Assembly (NCBI GenBank): GCA_947631755.1
Contig: CANRMO010000037.1
Coordinates: 1 to 15,185, forward strand
Source: an uncultured Lachnospiraceae bacterium
GTDB taxonomy: Bacteria; Bacillota; Clostridia; Lachnospirales; Lachnospiraceae
Direction of reading: 5' to 3'
DNA: 15,185 nucleotides
Of the stretch, positions 6,685-14,992 are shown in pieces. Made by a program: the position numbers and the translations under genes. Each line of letters starts with the position of its first letter. Positions within the stretch are counted from its first letter, which is position 1. The notes below the pieces were generated by a model. That model saw nothing but the letters and a program-made list of their open reading frames with translations, ran no database searches and had not been told where the DNA came from.

Positions 6685-7731
6685 ATGAAACGGTTTTATG
6701 TGACAGTTATTTTGCTGTTGTTTTTATCTGTTTCCGTCGGGTATGCCGATGCGCCGAATTGCCATGCGAGGGCCGGGGCGTATCAGATCAGGATAAATAA
6801 ACAGCAGAACGTGGTGACAATCTACAAGAAGAAAGATGGAAAATACAAACCTTATAAGGCATTTACCTGTTCTACCGGGTATGCCACGCCGACCGGATCG
6901 TTTCCGCTGGGGGAGAAGATGCGCTGGCACCAGCTGATGGGGCCGAGCTACGGACAGTATTGCACAAGAGTTTACCGGGGAATTCTGCTTCACTCGGTGT
7001 GGTATTACAGCTATTCAAAGGACAGCCAGTCCTGTGTTCAGTACAACCGCCTCGGGACGAAAGCGTCCCACGGCTGTATCCGCCTGACGGTGGCGGACGC
7101 CAAATGGATCTACGATAACTGTCCCTCTGGGACAAAAGTTACGATATACAACTCCGCCGACCCTGGGCCGCTGGGAAAGCCAAAGACAGTAAAGGTCAGC
7201 GGGTACACCGGCTGGGACCCAACGGATCCGGACAAAAACAATCCGTACATGAAAAAACAGCCGCAGATAGCCGGGGTCAGAACAAAAAAAGTTACCCTGT
7301 CCTACGGCTCAAAGAAAAAACTCCATCTTTTGAGAGGAGTTACGGCGAAAAACAGTTTCGGCTCAAAAATGAAGAAAAAACAGATTAAAGTCGATATCCA
7401 ATACAGAGAGCCGGGGAAAAAAGCGTTTAAGAGAGTGCAGAAGATCAACACGAAAAAGCCGGGCACTTACCGGGTGATCTACCGGGTGACAGACATACTC
7501 CGGCACCGCGTGGAGAAAAAACGGATTTTTAAGGTAAAAAAACCTAAAAATAAGAAGAGAACAGAAAAAACGAAGACAGATCCGGCAGGCAGTAAAAAAA
7601 CAGAACCGCAGGCCCCGGAACCGACGCAGGCCCCGGCAGGGAGTCCAGTCCCGGAGCCGTCGCAGCCGGCAGAGAGCCCGGCCCCGGAGCCGTCACAGGT
7701 TCCGGCAGAGAGCCAGCAGCCCAGTCTGTGA
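6685..7731 (+). CDS. Secreted L,D-transpeptidase (YkuD) with basic Ig-like domain and Pro-rich tail
   Basis: A predicted extracellular enzyme that makes 3-3 cross-links in peptidoglycan or attaches proteins to it. Seen in 348 residues: signal peptide (1-23, ending G-Y-A-D-A), YkuD domain (about 31-156) with His103 and the catalytic motif SHGCIR (128-133, Cys131), then a very lysine-rich region (about 197-300) whose strand-like pattern and GTYRVIYRVTD (260-270) suggest a bacterial Ig-like fold. A tail of PEPSQ-type repeats (311-348) could span the wall. The ATG at 6685 starts a clean signal peptide behind GGGGGA (6675-6680). Upstream in-frame GTG 6670 and ATG 6673 would add MMGDW-type residues and lack a better site. 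It is the first gene of the operon, 27 bases before leuS. Extra cysteines (26, 62, 93, 117, 146) are unusual for an exported enzyme. Confidence 0.88.
   Translation: MKRFYVTVILLLFLSVSVGYADAPNCHARAGAYQIRINKQQNVVTIYKKKDGKYKPYKAFTCSTGYATPTGSFPLGEKMRWHQLMGPSYGQYCTRVYRGILLHSVWYYSYSKDSQSCVQYNRLGTKASHGCIRLTVADAKWIYDNCPSGTKVTIYNSADPGPLGKPKTVKVSGYTGWDPTDPDKNNPYMKKQPQIAGVRTKKVTLSYGSKKKLHLLRGVTAKNSFGSKMKKKQIKVDIQYREPGKKAFKRVQKINTKKPGTYRVIYRVTDILRHRVEKKRIFKVKKPKNKKRTEKTKTDPAGSKKTEPQAPEPTQAPAGSPVPEPSQPAESPAPEPSQVPAESQQPSL
7615..7714 (+). repeat. Three imperfect ~30-base coding repeats (PEPxQ wall-spanning tail)
   Basis: Related units at 7615-7646, 7651-7678 and 7684-7714, each starting CCGGA(A/G)CCG and ending in a CCGGCAG(A/G)GAG-type stretch, encode PEPTQAPAGSPV, PEPSQPAESPA and PEPSQVPAES. 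They form the proline-rich end of the transpeptidase. Such tails are common wall spacers and tend to vary in copy number by slippage. Confidence 0.75.
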
Positions 7732-7758
7732 GAAAGGAAAAGAAAAGAGGATATAAGA

Positions 7759-10167
7759 ATGAGTCAGAGTTACAATCCAAAAGAAATTGAAAAGAAATGG
7801 CAGAAGATCTGGGAGGATGAAAAGGCGTTCCGGGCGACAGACGATTACACAAAGCCCAAATATTACGCTCTGGTAGAATTTCCTTATCCGTCCGGACAGG
7901 GGCTTCATGTGGGACATCCCCGCCCCTACACTGCTCTGGACATTGTCGCCAGAAAGAGGAGGATGCAGGGGTACAATGTGCTCTATCCCATGGGATGGGA
8001 TGCGTTTGGCCTGCCGACGGAAAATTATGCGATCAAAAACAAGATCCATCCGAAGAAAGTCACAGAGCAGAATGTTCACCGTTTCAAGTCACAGCTCCAG
8101 GCTCTCGGTTATTCTTTTGACTGGGAGCGCGAGGTGAATACGACGGATCCGGCGTATTATAAATGGACCCAGTGGATTTTTTTACAGCTCTTTAAAAAGG
8201 GCCTTGCCTATAAATCCGAGATGCCTATTAACTGGTGTACTTCCTGCAAGTGCGGCCTTGCCAATGAGGAGGTTGTCAACGGCGTCTGTGAGCGCTGCGG
8301 CAGTCCGGTTGTCCGAAAGGTAAAGAGCCAGTGGATGTTGAAGATCACGGAGTATGCGGATAAACTGATCGATGACCTGGACGGTCTGGACTACATTGAG
8401 AGGGTCAAGGTGTCCCAGAAGAACTGGATCGGCCGCTCCCATGGGGCAGAGGTAGATTTCAGCCTGAAAGGAAAAGAGGAAAAGCTCAGAATATATACGA
8501 CAAGGCCGGATACATTGTTCGGCGTCACCTACATGGTCGTCTCACCGGAGCATCCCTATCTGGACCTCTATAAAGACGAGATCAGGAACTGGGATGAAGT
8601 TCTTGATTACCGTGAAAAAGCGGCCAGAAAGTCCGACTTTGAGCGGACGGAGCTGGTAAAAGATAAGACTGGCGTCCCGGTTAAGGGACTGAGCGCCGTC
8701 AACCCGGTGAACGGAAAAGAAATTCCGATCTGGGTTTCTGATTACGTGTTGATGAGTTACGGGACCGGTGCGATCATGGCAGTGCCTGCCCATGATACAC
8801 GCGACTGGGAATTTGCAAAGAAATTTGATCTCCCGATCATAGAGGTGATCCAGGGAGGTGATGTGGAAAAAGAAGCATTTACGGATGTGGCGACCGGGAC
8901 ACTTGTAAATTCCGGCTTTTTGTCAGGGATGTCTGTGGCCGAGGCAAAACAGGCGATTATTGACTGGCTTGTGAAAGAGGGTGCCGGCACCGCGAACAAG
9001 AATTTCAAACCCCGCGACTGGGTATTTTCCAGACAGCGCTATTGGGGTGGGCCGATCCCTATCATAAAATGTGAGACATGCGGCTATGTTCCAGTACCGG
9101 AGGAGGAGCTTCCGCTCGAACTGCCAGAAGTCGACAACTATATGCCGACGGATAATGGGGAGTCGCCCATTGCCAATATGCGCTCGTGGGTTGAGACAAC
9201 GTGCCCCTGCTGTGGTGGAAAAGCGGAGAGGGAGACAGATACTATGCCGCAGTGGGCGGGTTCATCATGGTATTTCCTGCGCTATATTGACCCGGAGAAC
9301 CCAGACGCCCTCGCAGGAAAAGAGGCACTGGATTACTGGCTGCCGGTTGACTGGTACAACGGGGGAATGGAGCACACAACGCTGCACCTTCTGTACTCCC
9401 GTTTCTGGCATAAATTTCTCTATGACCAGGGGGTTGTGCCGACAAAGGAGCCCTATCAGAAGAGGACTTCCCACGGCATGATCCTCGGGGAGAACGGTGA
9501 GAAGATGAGCAAGTCCCGGGGCAATGTGGTAAATCCGGATGATATCGTGAGAGATTACGGGGCAGATACGCTCCGCACATACGAGATGTTTATCGGTGCA
9601 TTTGACGCGGCCGCGGCCTGGTCAGAGGACGGCGTAAAAGGATGCCGCCGTTTCCTGGACCGCGTGTGGAAATTACAGGCTATGGTGACCGGGGAAGAAG
9701 GCTATGCAGAAGATTTAGAGACGAAAATGCACCAGACGATCAAGAAAGTCAGCAACGATTATGAGACATTGAAATATAACACGGCCATTGCGGCTATGAT
9801 GGAACTGATTAACGAATACTATAAAAAGGGCTCCCTGACAAGAGGTGAGTTCCGGACGCTGCTGGTTCTTCTGAATCCGGTGGCCCCTCATATCACCGAA
9901 GAACTTTGGGAGATCATGGGATATGGCGGCAGGATATATCAGACGGAATGGCCGGAGTACGACGAGGCAAAGACAGTGGAAAAGGTACAGGAGATCGGCG
10001 TCCAGGTCAATGGCAAAGTCCGCGCAACGGCGGCCATAGCGATCGACGCATCCAAAGAGGAGGCCCTGGCGGCGGGCAGGGCGGCTCTTGGAGACAAGAT
10101 CGCGGATAAACAGATCGTAAAAGAAATTTATGTTCCCGGGCGCATCATTAATATTGTTGTTAAGTAG
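7759..10167 (+). CDS. leuS: Leucyl-tRNA synthetase (LeuRS)
   Basis: Class I aminoacyl-tRNA synthetase charging tRNA-Leu in the cytosol. Seen in 802 residues, the usual bacterial length: HIGH-type HVGH (50-53), first zinc site C-x2-C...C-x2-C (160-180), CP1 editing domain (about 225-410) with the threonine-rich TTRPDT (247-252) and PAHD with the editing Asp346, second Cys cluster (C438, C441, C482, C484, C485), KMSKS (582-586), and the C-terminal domain ending in GRIINIVVK. All catalytic and editing motifs are intact, so it should be functional. The ribosome site is modest (AGAGG, 7746-7750, 8 bases before ATG). It sits 27 bases after the transpeptidase gene with no terminator, promoter or T-box between, so it appears to depend on the operon promoter at 6618. 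The GT2-TagF gene follows after 42 bases. Confidence 0.97.
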   Translation: MSQSYNPKEIEKKWQKIWEDEKAFRATDDYTKPKYYALVEFPYPSGQGLHVGHPRPYTALDIVARKRRMQGYNVLYPMGWDAFGLPTENYAIKNKIHPKKVTEQNVHRFKSQLQALGYSFDWEREVNTTDPAYYKWTQWIFLQLFKKGLAYKSEMPINWCTSCKCGLANEEVVNGVCERCGSPVVRKVKSQWMLKITEYADKLIDDLDGLDYIERVKVSQKNWIGRSHGAEVDFSLKGKEEKLRIYTTRPDTLFGVTYMVVSPEHPYLDLYKDEIRNWDEVLDYREKAARKSDFERTELVKDKTGVPVKGLSAVNPVNGKEIPIWVSDYVLMSYGTGAIMAVPAHDTRDWEFAKKFDLPIIEVIQGGDVEKEAFTDVATGTLVNSGFLSGMSVAEAKQAIIDWLVKEGAGTANKNFKPRDWVFSRQRYWGGPIPIIKCETCGYVPVPEEELPLELPEVDNYMPTDNGESPIANMRSWVETTCPCCGGKAERETDTMPQWAGSSWYFLRYIDPENPDALAGKEALDYWLPVDWYNGGMEHTTLHLLYSRFWHKFLYDQGVVPTKEPYQKRTSHGMILGENGEKMSKSRGNVVNPDDIVRDYGADTLRTYEMFIGAFDAAAAWSEDGVKGCRRFLDRVWKLQAMVTGEEGYAEDLETKMHQTIKKVSNDYETLKYNTAIAAMMELINEYYKKGSLTRGEFRTLLVLLNPVAPHITEELWEIMGYGGRIYQTEWPEYDEAKTVEKVQEIGVQVNGKVRATAAIAIDASKEEALAAGRAALGDKIADKQIVKEIYVPGRIINIVVK

Positions 10168-10209
10168 AGAGAAACGGGCGCAGAGGAACAGACTGTAGGA
10201 GAGTGCAAG

Positions 10210-12603
10210 ATGGCAAAAGTGAGTATCATTATTCCTTTTTTTAAGGGGACGGCGTATTTAGAGGATTGTGTGGGCAGCATCGACAGACAGGGGCTGGCCG
10301 ATTATGAGATCATCATTGTCAATGACAAAGACGGACACGAGGTGCCGGAGACGGTGAGCTCCCACCCCTGTGTCACTGTTTACCGGGCGATCGAAGAACT
10401 TCCGGAGGAAGTGATCCGTGAAAATGAAGAGCGGGCGGCTGCCTGGCGGGAACAGCGGATCCATGAGAAAGTTGACCGGCGGATGGCAAAGGCCGAGAAA
10501 CGCCGGGAGATCGTCGCGGACTATGAGGAGCGCGGGCAGGAATTAAATGTCTATACAGAAGAACAGCTGAATCCGCAGGAAGAGGAACTGATGGATGAAT
10601 ACGAGGAAAAGATGGGCCATGTGTACCCGTTTGGCGTGCCGTTCTGCCGGAATCTCGGACTCAAAAAAGCGACGGGCGAATATGTCTATTTTATCGACTG
10701 CGACGATTATCTGATGGAAGACGCGCTGCCCCGTCTGCTGAGACTGGCGGAGGAGAAACAGGCTCTGATCACGACGGGGAATAAATACAGCAGCTGGTTC
10801 AAACCGGCCAATTTTGATTTCGAGAAAGCAAAGCAGGAATCATTTGCAGAGGGGATCCGGCCATTGGAGGGTGAGGTTTTAAAAGACCGTTTCCAGGCCC
10901 GGATTTCTGTCCAGCATCTCTTGATCCGCCGGGATTTTCTGGAGGAGAACAACATTGAGTTTGACACGGAAACCCGTTTTTACAGCGATATGAGATTCTG
11001 TGTCCAGGCTCTTCATATGGCAGGTGGCCGCGCGTGGATCGACGGGGACAGCCTGTATATCTGGCGGCACCGCAACGACCAGATCCATCTGCCCGCCCTC
11101 TGCCAGAAAAAGAGGGGAAGCCACAGCACCGAATTTCTGGATTCGTACCATAAATCCCTCGCCTTTGTGAAAGAGGGGGACGGAGATCTCCGCTATGTGC
11201 TGGATTATTATATGGTGCACTATTTCTTCGGGCGTTACCCGGCACGAATAAAGCGCGAAAATGTGCCGCTTTATTCGAAAGCGATGCGGGATATGCCGGA
11301 CTGGAAAGCAATCTGCAGAAATTATTCTGCGGACAATCGGTTTGCCCTGAATTATATACGCAAAGGGAAATACCGGATCGCCAGGCCGGGCTGGAAGTTT
11401 GCCCGCTGGCGCAAAAAGAAAAAGGGGTTTTTCGGCAGCCGCATCCAGTGGTACCGCGTTTTGGAACGCCACATTTTCAAGAAGATGTCGATCCGCACGG
11501 ACTGGGTATTTATTGAGAGCTTTTTTGGGAAAAGCTATTCGGACAGCCCCAAATATCTGTATGAGTATCTGCAGAAGACGAGAGGGGATAAGTATCGGTA
11601 TATCTGGGTGCTGAATAAAAAATCCCCGGCCCTGGAGAAGACAGGAAAACATACAGTGTGTAAAATGAACAGCCTCCGGTATGTGTACTATGCGTCCCGG
11701 TGCGGATACCGCATCTTCAATGTGCGCCAGCCGGCATGGAACAAAAAGCGGGCCGGTGTTGTTTTCCTGGAAACGTGGCACGGCACACCGCTGAAAAAGC
11801 TGGCTTTTGACATGGATGACATCACTTCCGCCAGCCAGAACCACAAGACGCTGTTCTATCAGCACAGCAGGGAGTGGAATTACCTGGTGTCGGCAAACCG
11901 TTTTTCAACGGATGTATTTGAGCGGGCATTTGTGTATAACCGGGATAAGATACTGGAGTACGGATATCCGAGAAACGATATCCTCTACGCAGAGAATAGA
12001 GATGAGATCGCCAGAGAAGTTAAGAAAGAGCTGGGAATCCCGGAGGGAAAGAGAGTTATCCTGTATGCGCCGACCTGGCGGGATAACCAGTTCTATGATA
12101 AAGGGAAATACAAATTTACCCTCGCGATGGATCTGGACCGCATGAGGGAAGAATTTGCAGAAGACAGCGTGATCCTGCTCCGCACTCATTATTATATCGC
12201 GGATATACTGGACCTGTCCGAATATGAGGGGTTTGTCTACAATGGCAGCCAGTATGAGGATGTATCCCGGCTGTATCTGGCGTCCGACATATGCATTACC
12301 GATTACTCTTCCGTATTTTTTGATTACGCAAACCTGAAGCGGCCGATTTTGTTTTTTGTCTATGATTACGAGGAGTATGCCGCAGAGATCCGCGGTCTGT
12401 ATATTGATATGGAAAAAGAGCTGCCGGGGCCTGTTCTGCACGACAACGACGCATTGATCGAGGCGCTGCACAACATGGATGCGATCACGGAGACATACAA
12501 AGCGCGCTATGTGGAATTTTATGACCGGTTCTGCAGTGTGGACGACGGCCATGCCTCGGAGCGCATTATAGAAAAAGTATTTGGTGAGAGGGAAAAGGCG
12601 TGA
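10210..12603 (+). CDS. GT2 glycosyltransferase fused to CDP-glycerol glycerophosphotransferase (TagF-like)
   Basis: A bifunctional 797-residue enzyme likely acting at the cytoplasmic membrane face in teichoic-acid-like polymer synthesis. Residues 1-345 are a GT-A glycosyltransferase: SIIIPFF (5-11), EIIIVND (33-39), CRNLGLKKATGEY (146-158) and the metal-binding DCDD (163-166). Residues 62-138 are a highly charged helical insertion not found in ordinary GT2 folds. A basic linker (about 385-415) leads to a TagF/TarF-type domain (425-795) with WHGTPLK (523-529), GYPRND (585-590), YAPTWRD (619-625), RTHYY (659-663) and TDYSSVFFDY (697-706). The His residues of the first and fourth motifs correspond to those essential in staphylococcal TagF. 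AGGAG (10197-10201) gives good spacing to the ATG. The second TagF homologue follows. Polymer chemistry (glycerol- or ribitol-phosphate, or other) cannot be told from sequence. Confidence 0.88.
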   Translation: MAKVSIIIPFFKGTAYLEDCVGSIDRQGLADYEIIIVNDKDGHEVPETVSSHPCVTVYRAIEELPEEVIRENEERAAAWREQRIHEKVDRRMAKAEKRREIVADYEERGQELNVYTEEQLNPQEEELMDEYEEKMGHVYPFGVPFCRNLGLKKATGEYVYFIDCDDYLMEDALPRLLRLAEEKQALITTGNKYSSWFKPANFDFEKAKQESFAEGIRPLEGEVLKDRFQARISVQHLLIRRDFLEENNIEFDTETRFYSDMRFCVQALHMAGGRAWIDGDSLYIWRHRNDQIHLPALCQKKRGSHSTEFLDSYHKSLAFVKEGDGDLRYVLDYYMVHYFFGRYPARIKRENVPLYSKAMRDMPDWKAICRNYSADNRFALNYIRKGKYRIARPGWKFARWRKKKKGFFGSRIQWYRVLERHIFKKMSIRTDWVFIESFFGKSYSDSPKYLYEYLQKTRGDKYRYIWVLNKKSPALEKTGKHTVCKMNSLRYVYYASRCGYRIFNVRQPAWNKKRAGVVFLETWHGTPLKKLAFDMDDITSASQNHKTLFYQHSREWNYLVSANRFSTDVFERAFVYNRDKILEYGYPRNDILYAENRDEIAREVKKELGIPEGKRVILYAPTWRDNQFYDKGKYKFTLAMDLDRMREEFAEDSVILLRTHYYIADILDLSEYEGFVYNGSQYEDVSRLYLASDICITDYSSVFFDYANLKRPILFFVYDYEEYAAEIRGLYIDMEKELPGPVLHDNDALIEALHNMDAITETYKARYVEFYDRFCSVDDGHASERIIEKVFGEREKA

Positions 12604-12643
12604 AGATGTAGAAATCCAAAAACAGTGGAAAGGGGCAAATGCT

Positions 12644-13858
12644 GTGGGCAAATGGCTCTATAGGACTGCAAAAAAAGCAGTGGTACTCATTTACCGCCTG
12701 ATGTGCCTGATTTTTCCGGTAAAAGAAAACCGGGTTGTGTTTGACAGCAGCCTTGGGAAGAGTTATGCAGGAAATCCAAGGCATATCTATGAGTACCTGG
12801 TCTCGCACGGGTATGATATGAAATGGGACTGTATCTGGTTTTATGAGGTGGAAAAATATAGTATCCCAGGGATGAGCCGGCAGGTTCAGTACGGCCGCAT
12901 GCGGTATCTGTATTATATGGCGACGGCTAAAGTGTGGGTGTTTGACAGCCGTCAGCCAGAGTTCCTTGTGCGCCGCCACGGGACCTATTATATCCAGACG
13001 TGGCACGGCACCCCGCTAAAGAAACTGGCGCTAGATATGGACGATGTATTCATGGTGGGCGAGAGTGATATCGATACCTACAAAGAGCATTTTGCGCGGA
13101 ATGTACATACATGGGACTATCTCATTTCGCAGAACCCATTTTCCAGTGTGACATTCCAGCGGGCCTTTGATTTTCATAAAGAGATGCTGGAGATCGGATA
13201 TCCCCGCAATGATATTCTCTTCCGGGAAAATACAGAGGAAGACAACATCCGTTACCGGAGGAATCTGGGACTGCCCCTTGATAAAAAGATCATACTGTAC
13301 GCCCCGACGTTCCGGGACGATGAATTTTCCGATGATGAGAAATACGAGTTCCAGCCGCAGATTTCTTTTGACAAACTGCAGGAAGAGCTCGGGGATAAGT
13401 ATGTGATGATCGTCAAGTACCATTATCTGATTATGGACGCGGTGGACTGGTCGCCATATAAAGGGTTTATCTATCACTTTGACCAGAGCAGGGACATAGC
13501 GGAGCTGTTTCTTGTGTCGGACATTCTGATCACCGATTATTCCTCCGTCATGTTTGATTACAGCATATTGAGGCGGCCTATGTTTTTCTACGCCTACGAT
13601 TTTTATAAATATAAAAATGAGCTGAGGGGATTTTATTTCAGCTACCGCAAGGAGATGCCAGGGCCGATCTCCACGACGACAGAGGAGCTGGTTCATGATA
13701 TTCTGAATTATGATCCGGAGGAATACAGGGAGCGCTATGAGGCGTTTCACGATAAGTATAATTCAGTGGACGACGGGAATGCGGCTGGGCGTGTATTGGA
13801 GCTGATTGATTCACTGATACCGTCCAGACAGCCAAATGTATATTATGAATCCGAATAG
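12644..13858 (+). CDS. CDP-glycerol glycerophosphotransferase family protein (TagF-like), stand-alone
   Basis: A second polyol-phosphate transferase of the TagF/TarF family, 404 residues, predicted at the inner membrane face. Motifs: DSSLGKSYAGNP (34-45), WHGTPLKKLALDMDD (120-134), GYPRND (185-190), YAPTFRD (219-225), KYHYL (258-262) and TDYSSVMFDY (297-306). It is clearly paralogous to the C-terminal domain of the preceding gene and lacks the GT2 part. Its N-terminal end (residues 1-30) is basic and hydrophobic, which suits membrane association. I chose GTG 12644 because AAGGGG (12630-12635) sits 8 bases upstream. In-frame TTG 12581 and GTG 12584 would overlap the previous gene and lack a clear ribosome site. 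The two enzymes may work in sequence as primase and polymerase, as TagB/TagF pairs do elsewhere; this is inference. Confidence 0.85.
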   Translation: MGKWLYRTAKKAVVLIYRLMCLIFPVKENRVVFDSSLGKSYAGNPRHIYEYLVSHGYDMKWDCIWFYEVEKYSIPGMSRQVQYGRMRYLYYMATAKVWVFDSRQPEFLVRRHGTYYIQTWHGTPLKKLALDMDDVFMVGESDIDTYKEHFARNVHTWDYLISQNPFSSVTFQRAFDFHKEMLEIGYPRNDILFRENTEEDNIRYRRNLGLPLDKKIILYAPTFRDDEFSDDEKYEFQPQISFDKLQEELGDKYVMIVKYHYLIMDAVDWSPYKGFIYHFDQSRDIAELFLVSDILITDYSSVMFDYSILRRPMFFYAYDFYKYKNELRGFYFSYRKEMPGPISTTTEELVHDILNYDPEEYRERYEAFHDKYNSVDDGNAAGRVLELIDSLIPSRQPNVYYESE

Positions 13859-13875
13859 AATAGGAGAGGATTAGT

Positions 13876-14349
13876 ATGAAAACAATAGCGAGCTTTACTG
13901 TAAACCATAAACGTCTGCTCCCCGGTGTGTATGTGAGCCGGAAAGACAATACCGGCCACGATACGGTGACGACATTTGACATCCGGATGACGCGGCCGAA
14001 TTATGAACCGGTTATGAATACTGCGGAGGTCCACACGATTGAACATCTGGGGGCCACCTTTCTGAGAAATCATGAAAAATGGGGCAGTAAGATTATTTAT
14101 TTCGGCCCTATGGGCTGCCGGACAGGATTTTATCTGATTGTCGCCGGAGATTATGGGTCAGAGGATATCGTGCAGCTTCTGAGGGAGATGTTTAAATTTA
14201 TCAGCCAGTTCCAGGGCGAGGTGCCGGGGGCGACGCCGGATGCCTGTGGAAATTATCTGGACATGAATCTCCCCATGGCAAAATATCTGGCGGAGAGATA
14301 TCTGGACTACGTGCTGACCGGCATCACGCCTGACCGTCTGAAATATTGA
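13876..14349 (+). CDS. luxS: S-ribosylhomocysteine lyase LuxS (AI-2 synthesis)
   Basis: Splits S-ribosylhomocysteine into homocysteine and DPD, the precursor of autoinducer-2, in the activated methyl cycle. The 157 residues match the family length and carry its signature: zinc ligands His53 and His57 in HTIEHLGATFLRN (53-65), catalytic Glu56, the catalytic Cys81 in GPMGCRTGFYL (77-87), and the third zinc ligand Cys124 in the D-A-C-G-N-Y segment (122-127). All key residues are present, so it should be active. AGGAGAGGA lies just before the ATG and the gap to the TagF-like gene is 17 bases. It is therefore probably the last gene of the wall operon. No clear terminator follows; a possible new promoter at 14389 lies in the next gap. 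No mtn or other methyl-cycle gene lies beside it in the window. Confidence 0.97.
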   Translation: MKTIASFTVNHKRLLPGVYVSRKDNTGHDTVTTFDIRMTRPNYEPVMNTAEVHTIEHLGATFLRNHEKWGSKIIYFGPMGCRTGFYLIVAGDYGSEDIVQLLREMFKFISQFQGEVPGATPDACGNYLDMNLPMAKYLAERYLDYVLTGITPDRLKY

Positions 14350-14388
14350 AAATGGCCGGCAGTATATTTTTTCTGATTCCTGCATAGG

Positions 14389-14394
14389 TATAAT
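14389..14394 (+). promoter_or_regulatory. Perfect -10 box, possible promoter for the right-edge gene pair
   Basis: TATAAT at 14389-14394 lies 37 bases upstream of the next ATG in the 82-base gap after luxS. At the right distance only an AT-rich stretch (ATTTTT, 14366-14371) is found instead of TTGACA, and there is no TG for an extended -10. The genes downstream could alternatively be read from the operon promoter. Confidence 0.35.
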
Positions 14395-14431
14395 AGAAAA
14401 GAGAAAAAGGACGCTTGTTCAAAAGGCAGGG

Positions 14432-14992
14432 ATGAGGATGATAGAATGGGATAACCGTATGCAGAATACACGCGCTGTGGAAATTTTGAAAACGGTTATC
14501 CCTTTTTTTGATGTGTCCCCCGGGGAGTCGATTGATCTGGAGGGGGCACTGGAGGCGGTCCGGCCCTTTACAGCCGGCCGGGAGCGCCGCATCGTAGACA
14601 TGATCTTACAGTTTGCCCAGATGAAGCGGATGATGGAGATGGTACAGGTTGTGCAGGCCATGCAGGCGATGCAGGAGTTCCAGGAAGTTCCCCCCGAATA
14701 TTCTGCCGGATCCCCGCAGGACCCGGAACAGGACAATTCTGACGGCGGCGGTGGAAGTGATGGGAGCGATGGCAGCGGTGGCAGCGATGGCAGTGGCAGC
14801 AGTACCGACAGTACCGGTGGGGATACCGGGGCCGCCACAGGAGGATTCCAGCCGGGTATGATGGAACTTCTGAAAACTATGCTGCCCCCCGGCCAGCAGG
14901 AAAACTTTGAGATGATGTCGTCCATGATGTCCATGATGTCGGGGAGTGAACAGGCAGAGAGTGGAGGAGACAATGAGCCAGTCGATCTTTGA
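14432..14992 (+). CDS. Unknown Met-rich protein with Gly/Ser/Asp linker
   Basis: I do not recognise this 186-residue protein. It has no signal peptide or membrane span. Residues 1-88 are predicted helical and rich in Met, Gln and Arg, with MQAMQAMQ-type repeats (76-83). Residues 91-139 form an acidic linker dominated by Gly, Ser and Asp. Residues 140-170 form a second Met-rich helical segment (ELLKTMLPPG, then MM-SSMMSMM). The two helical parts share the pattern E-h-L-K-T-h-h-P (residues 17-24 and 145-152), which recurs in the next gene. The ATG at 14432 follows AAAAGG; ATG 14438 is possible. The last 20 bases overlap the next gene, implying translational coupling and a shared role. A scaffold or spore/envelope-associated role is possible but not shown. 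Confidence 0.7.
   Translation: MRMIEWDNRMQNTRAVEILKTVIPFFDVSPGESIDLEGALEAVRPFTAGRERRIVDMILQFAQMKRMMEMVQVVQAMQAMQEFQEVPPEYSAGSPQDPEQDNSDGGGGSDGSDGSGGSDGSGSSTDSTGGDTGAATGGFQPGMMELLKTMLPPGQQENFEMMSSMMSMMSGSEQAESGGDNEPVDL
14738..14838 (+). repeat. Low-complexity GGC/AGC/GAT coding repeat (Gly-Ser-Asp linker)
   Basis: Short degenerate units such as GATGGCAGCGGTGGCAGC recur here and encode the Gly/Ser/Asp linker of the unknown Met-rich protein. They are likely to vary in length between strains by slippage. Confidence 0.6.

Noticed and set aside
7732..7758. Searched for a T-box or terminator before leuS
   Set aside because: Only 27 A-rich bases with no inverted repeat; too short for either.
10879..11865. 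328-codon open frame on the minus strand within the GT2-TagF gene
   Set aside because: It is fully antisense to a gene with clear motifs, has no ribosome site and no family signature. Long antisense frames are expected from the codon bias.
11905..13750. Two similar minus-strand open frames (11905-12651 and 13031-13750) resembling a duplicated gene
   Set aside because: Their similarity to each other is explained by the paralogous TagF genes on the opposite strand, since both are the same antisense frame of homologous sequence.
14350..14431. Possible terminator after luxS (GGCCGGC followed by TATATTTTTT)
   Set aside because: The inverted repeat is only a 6-base palindrome without a loop, so it cannot form a usable stem before the T-run.
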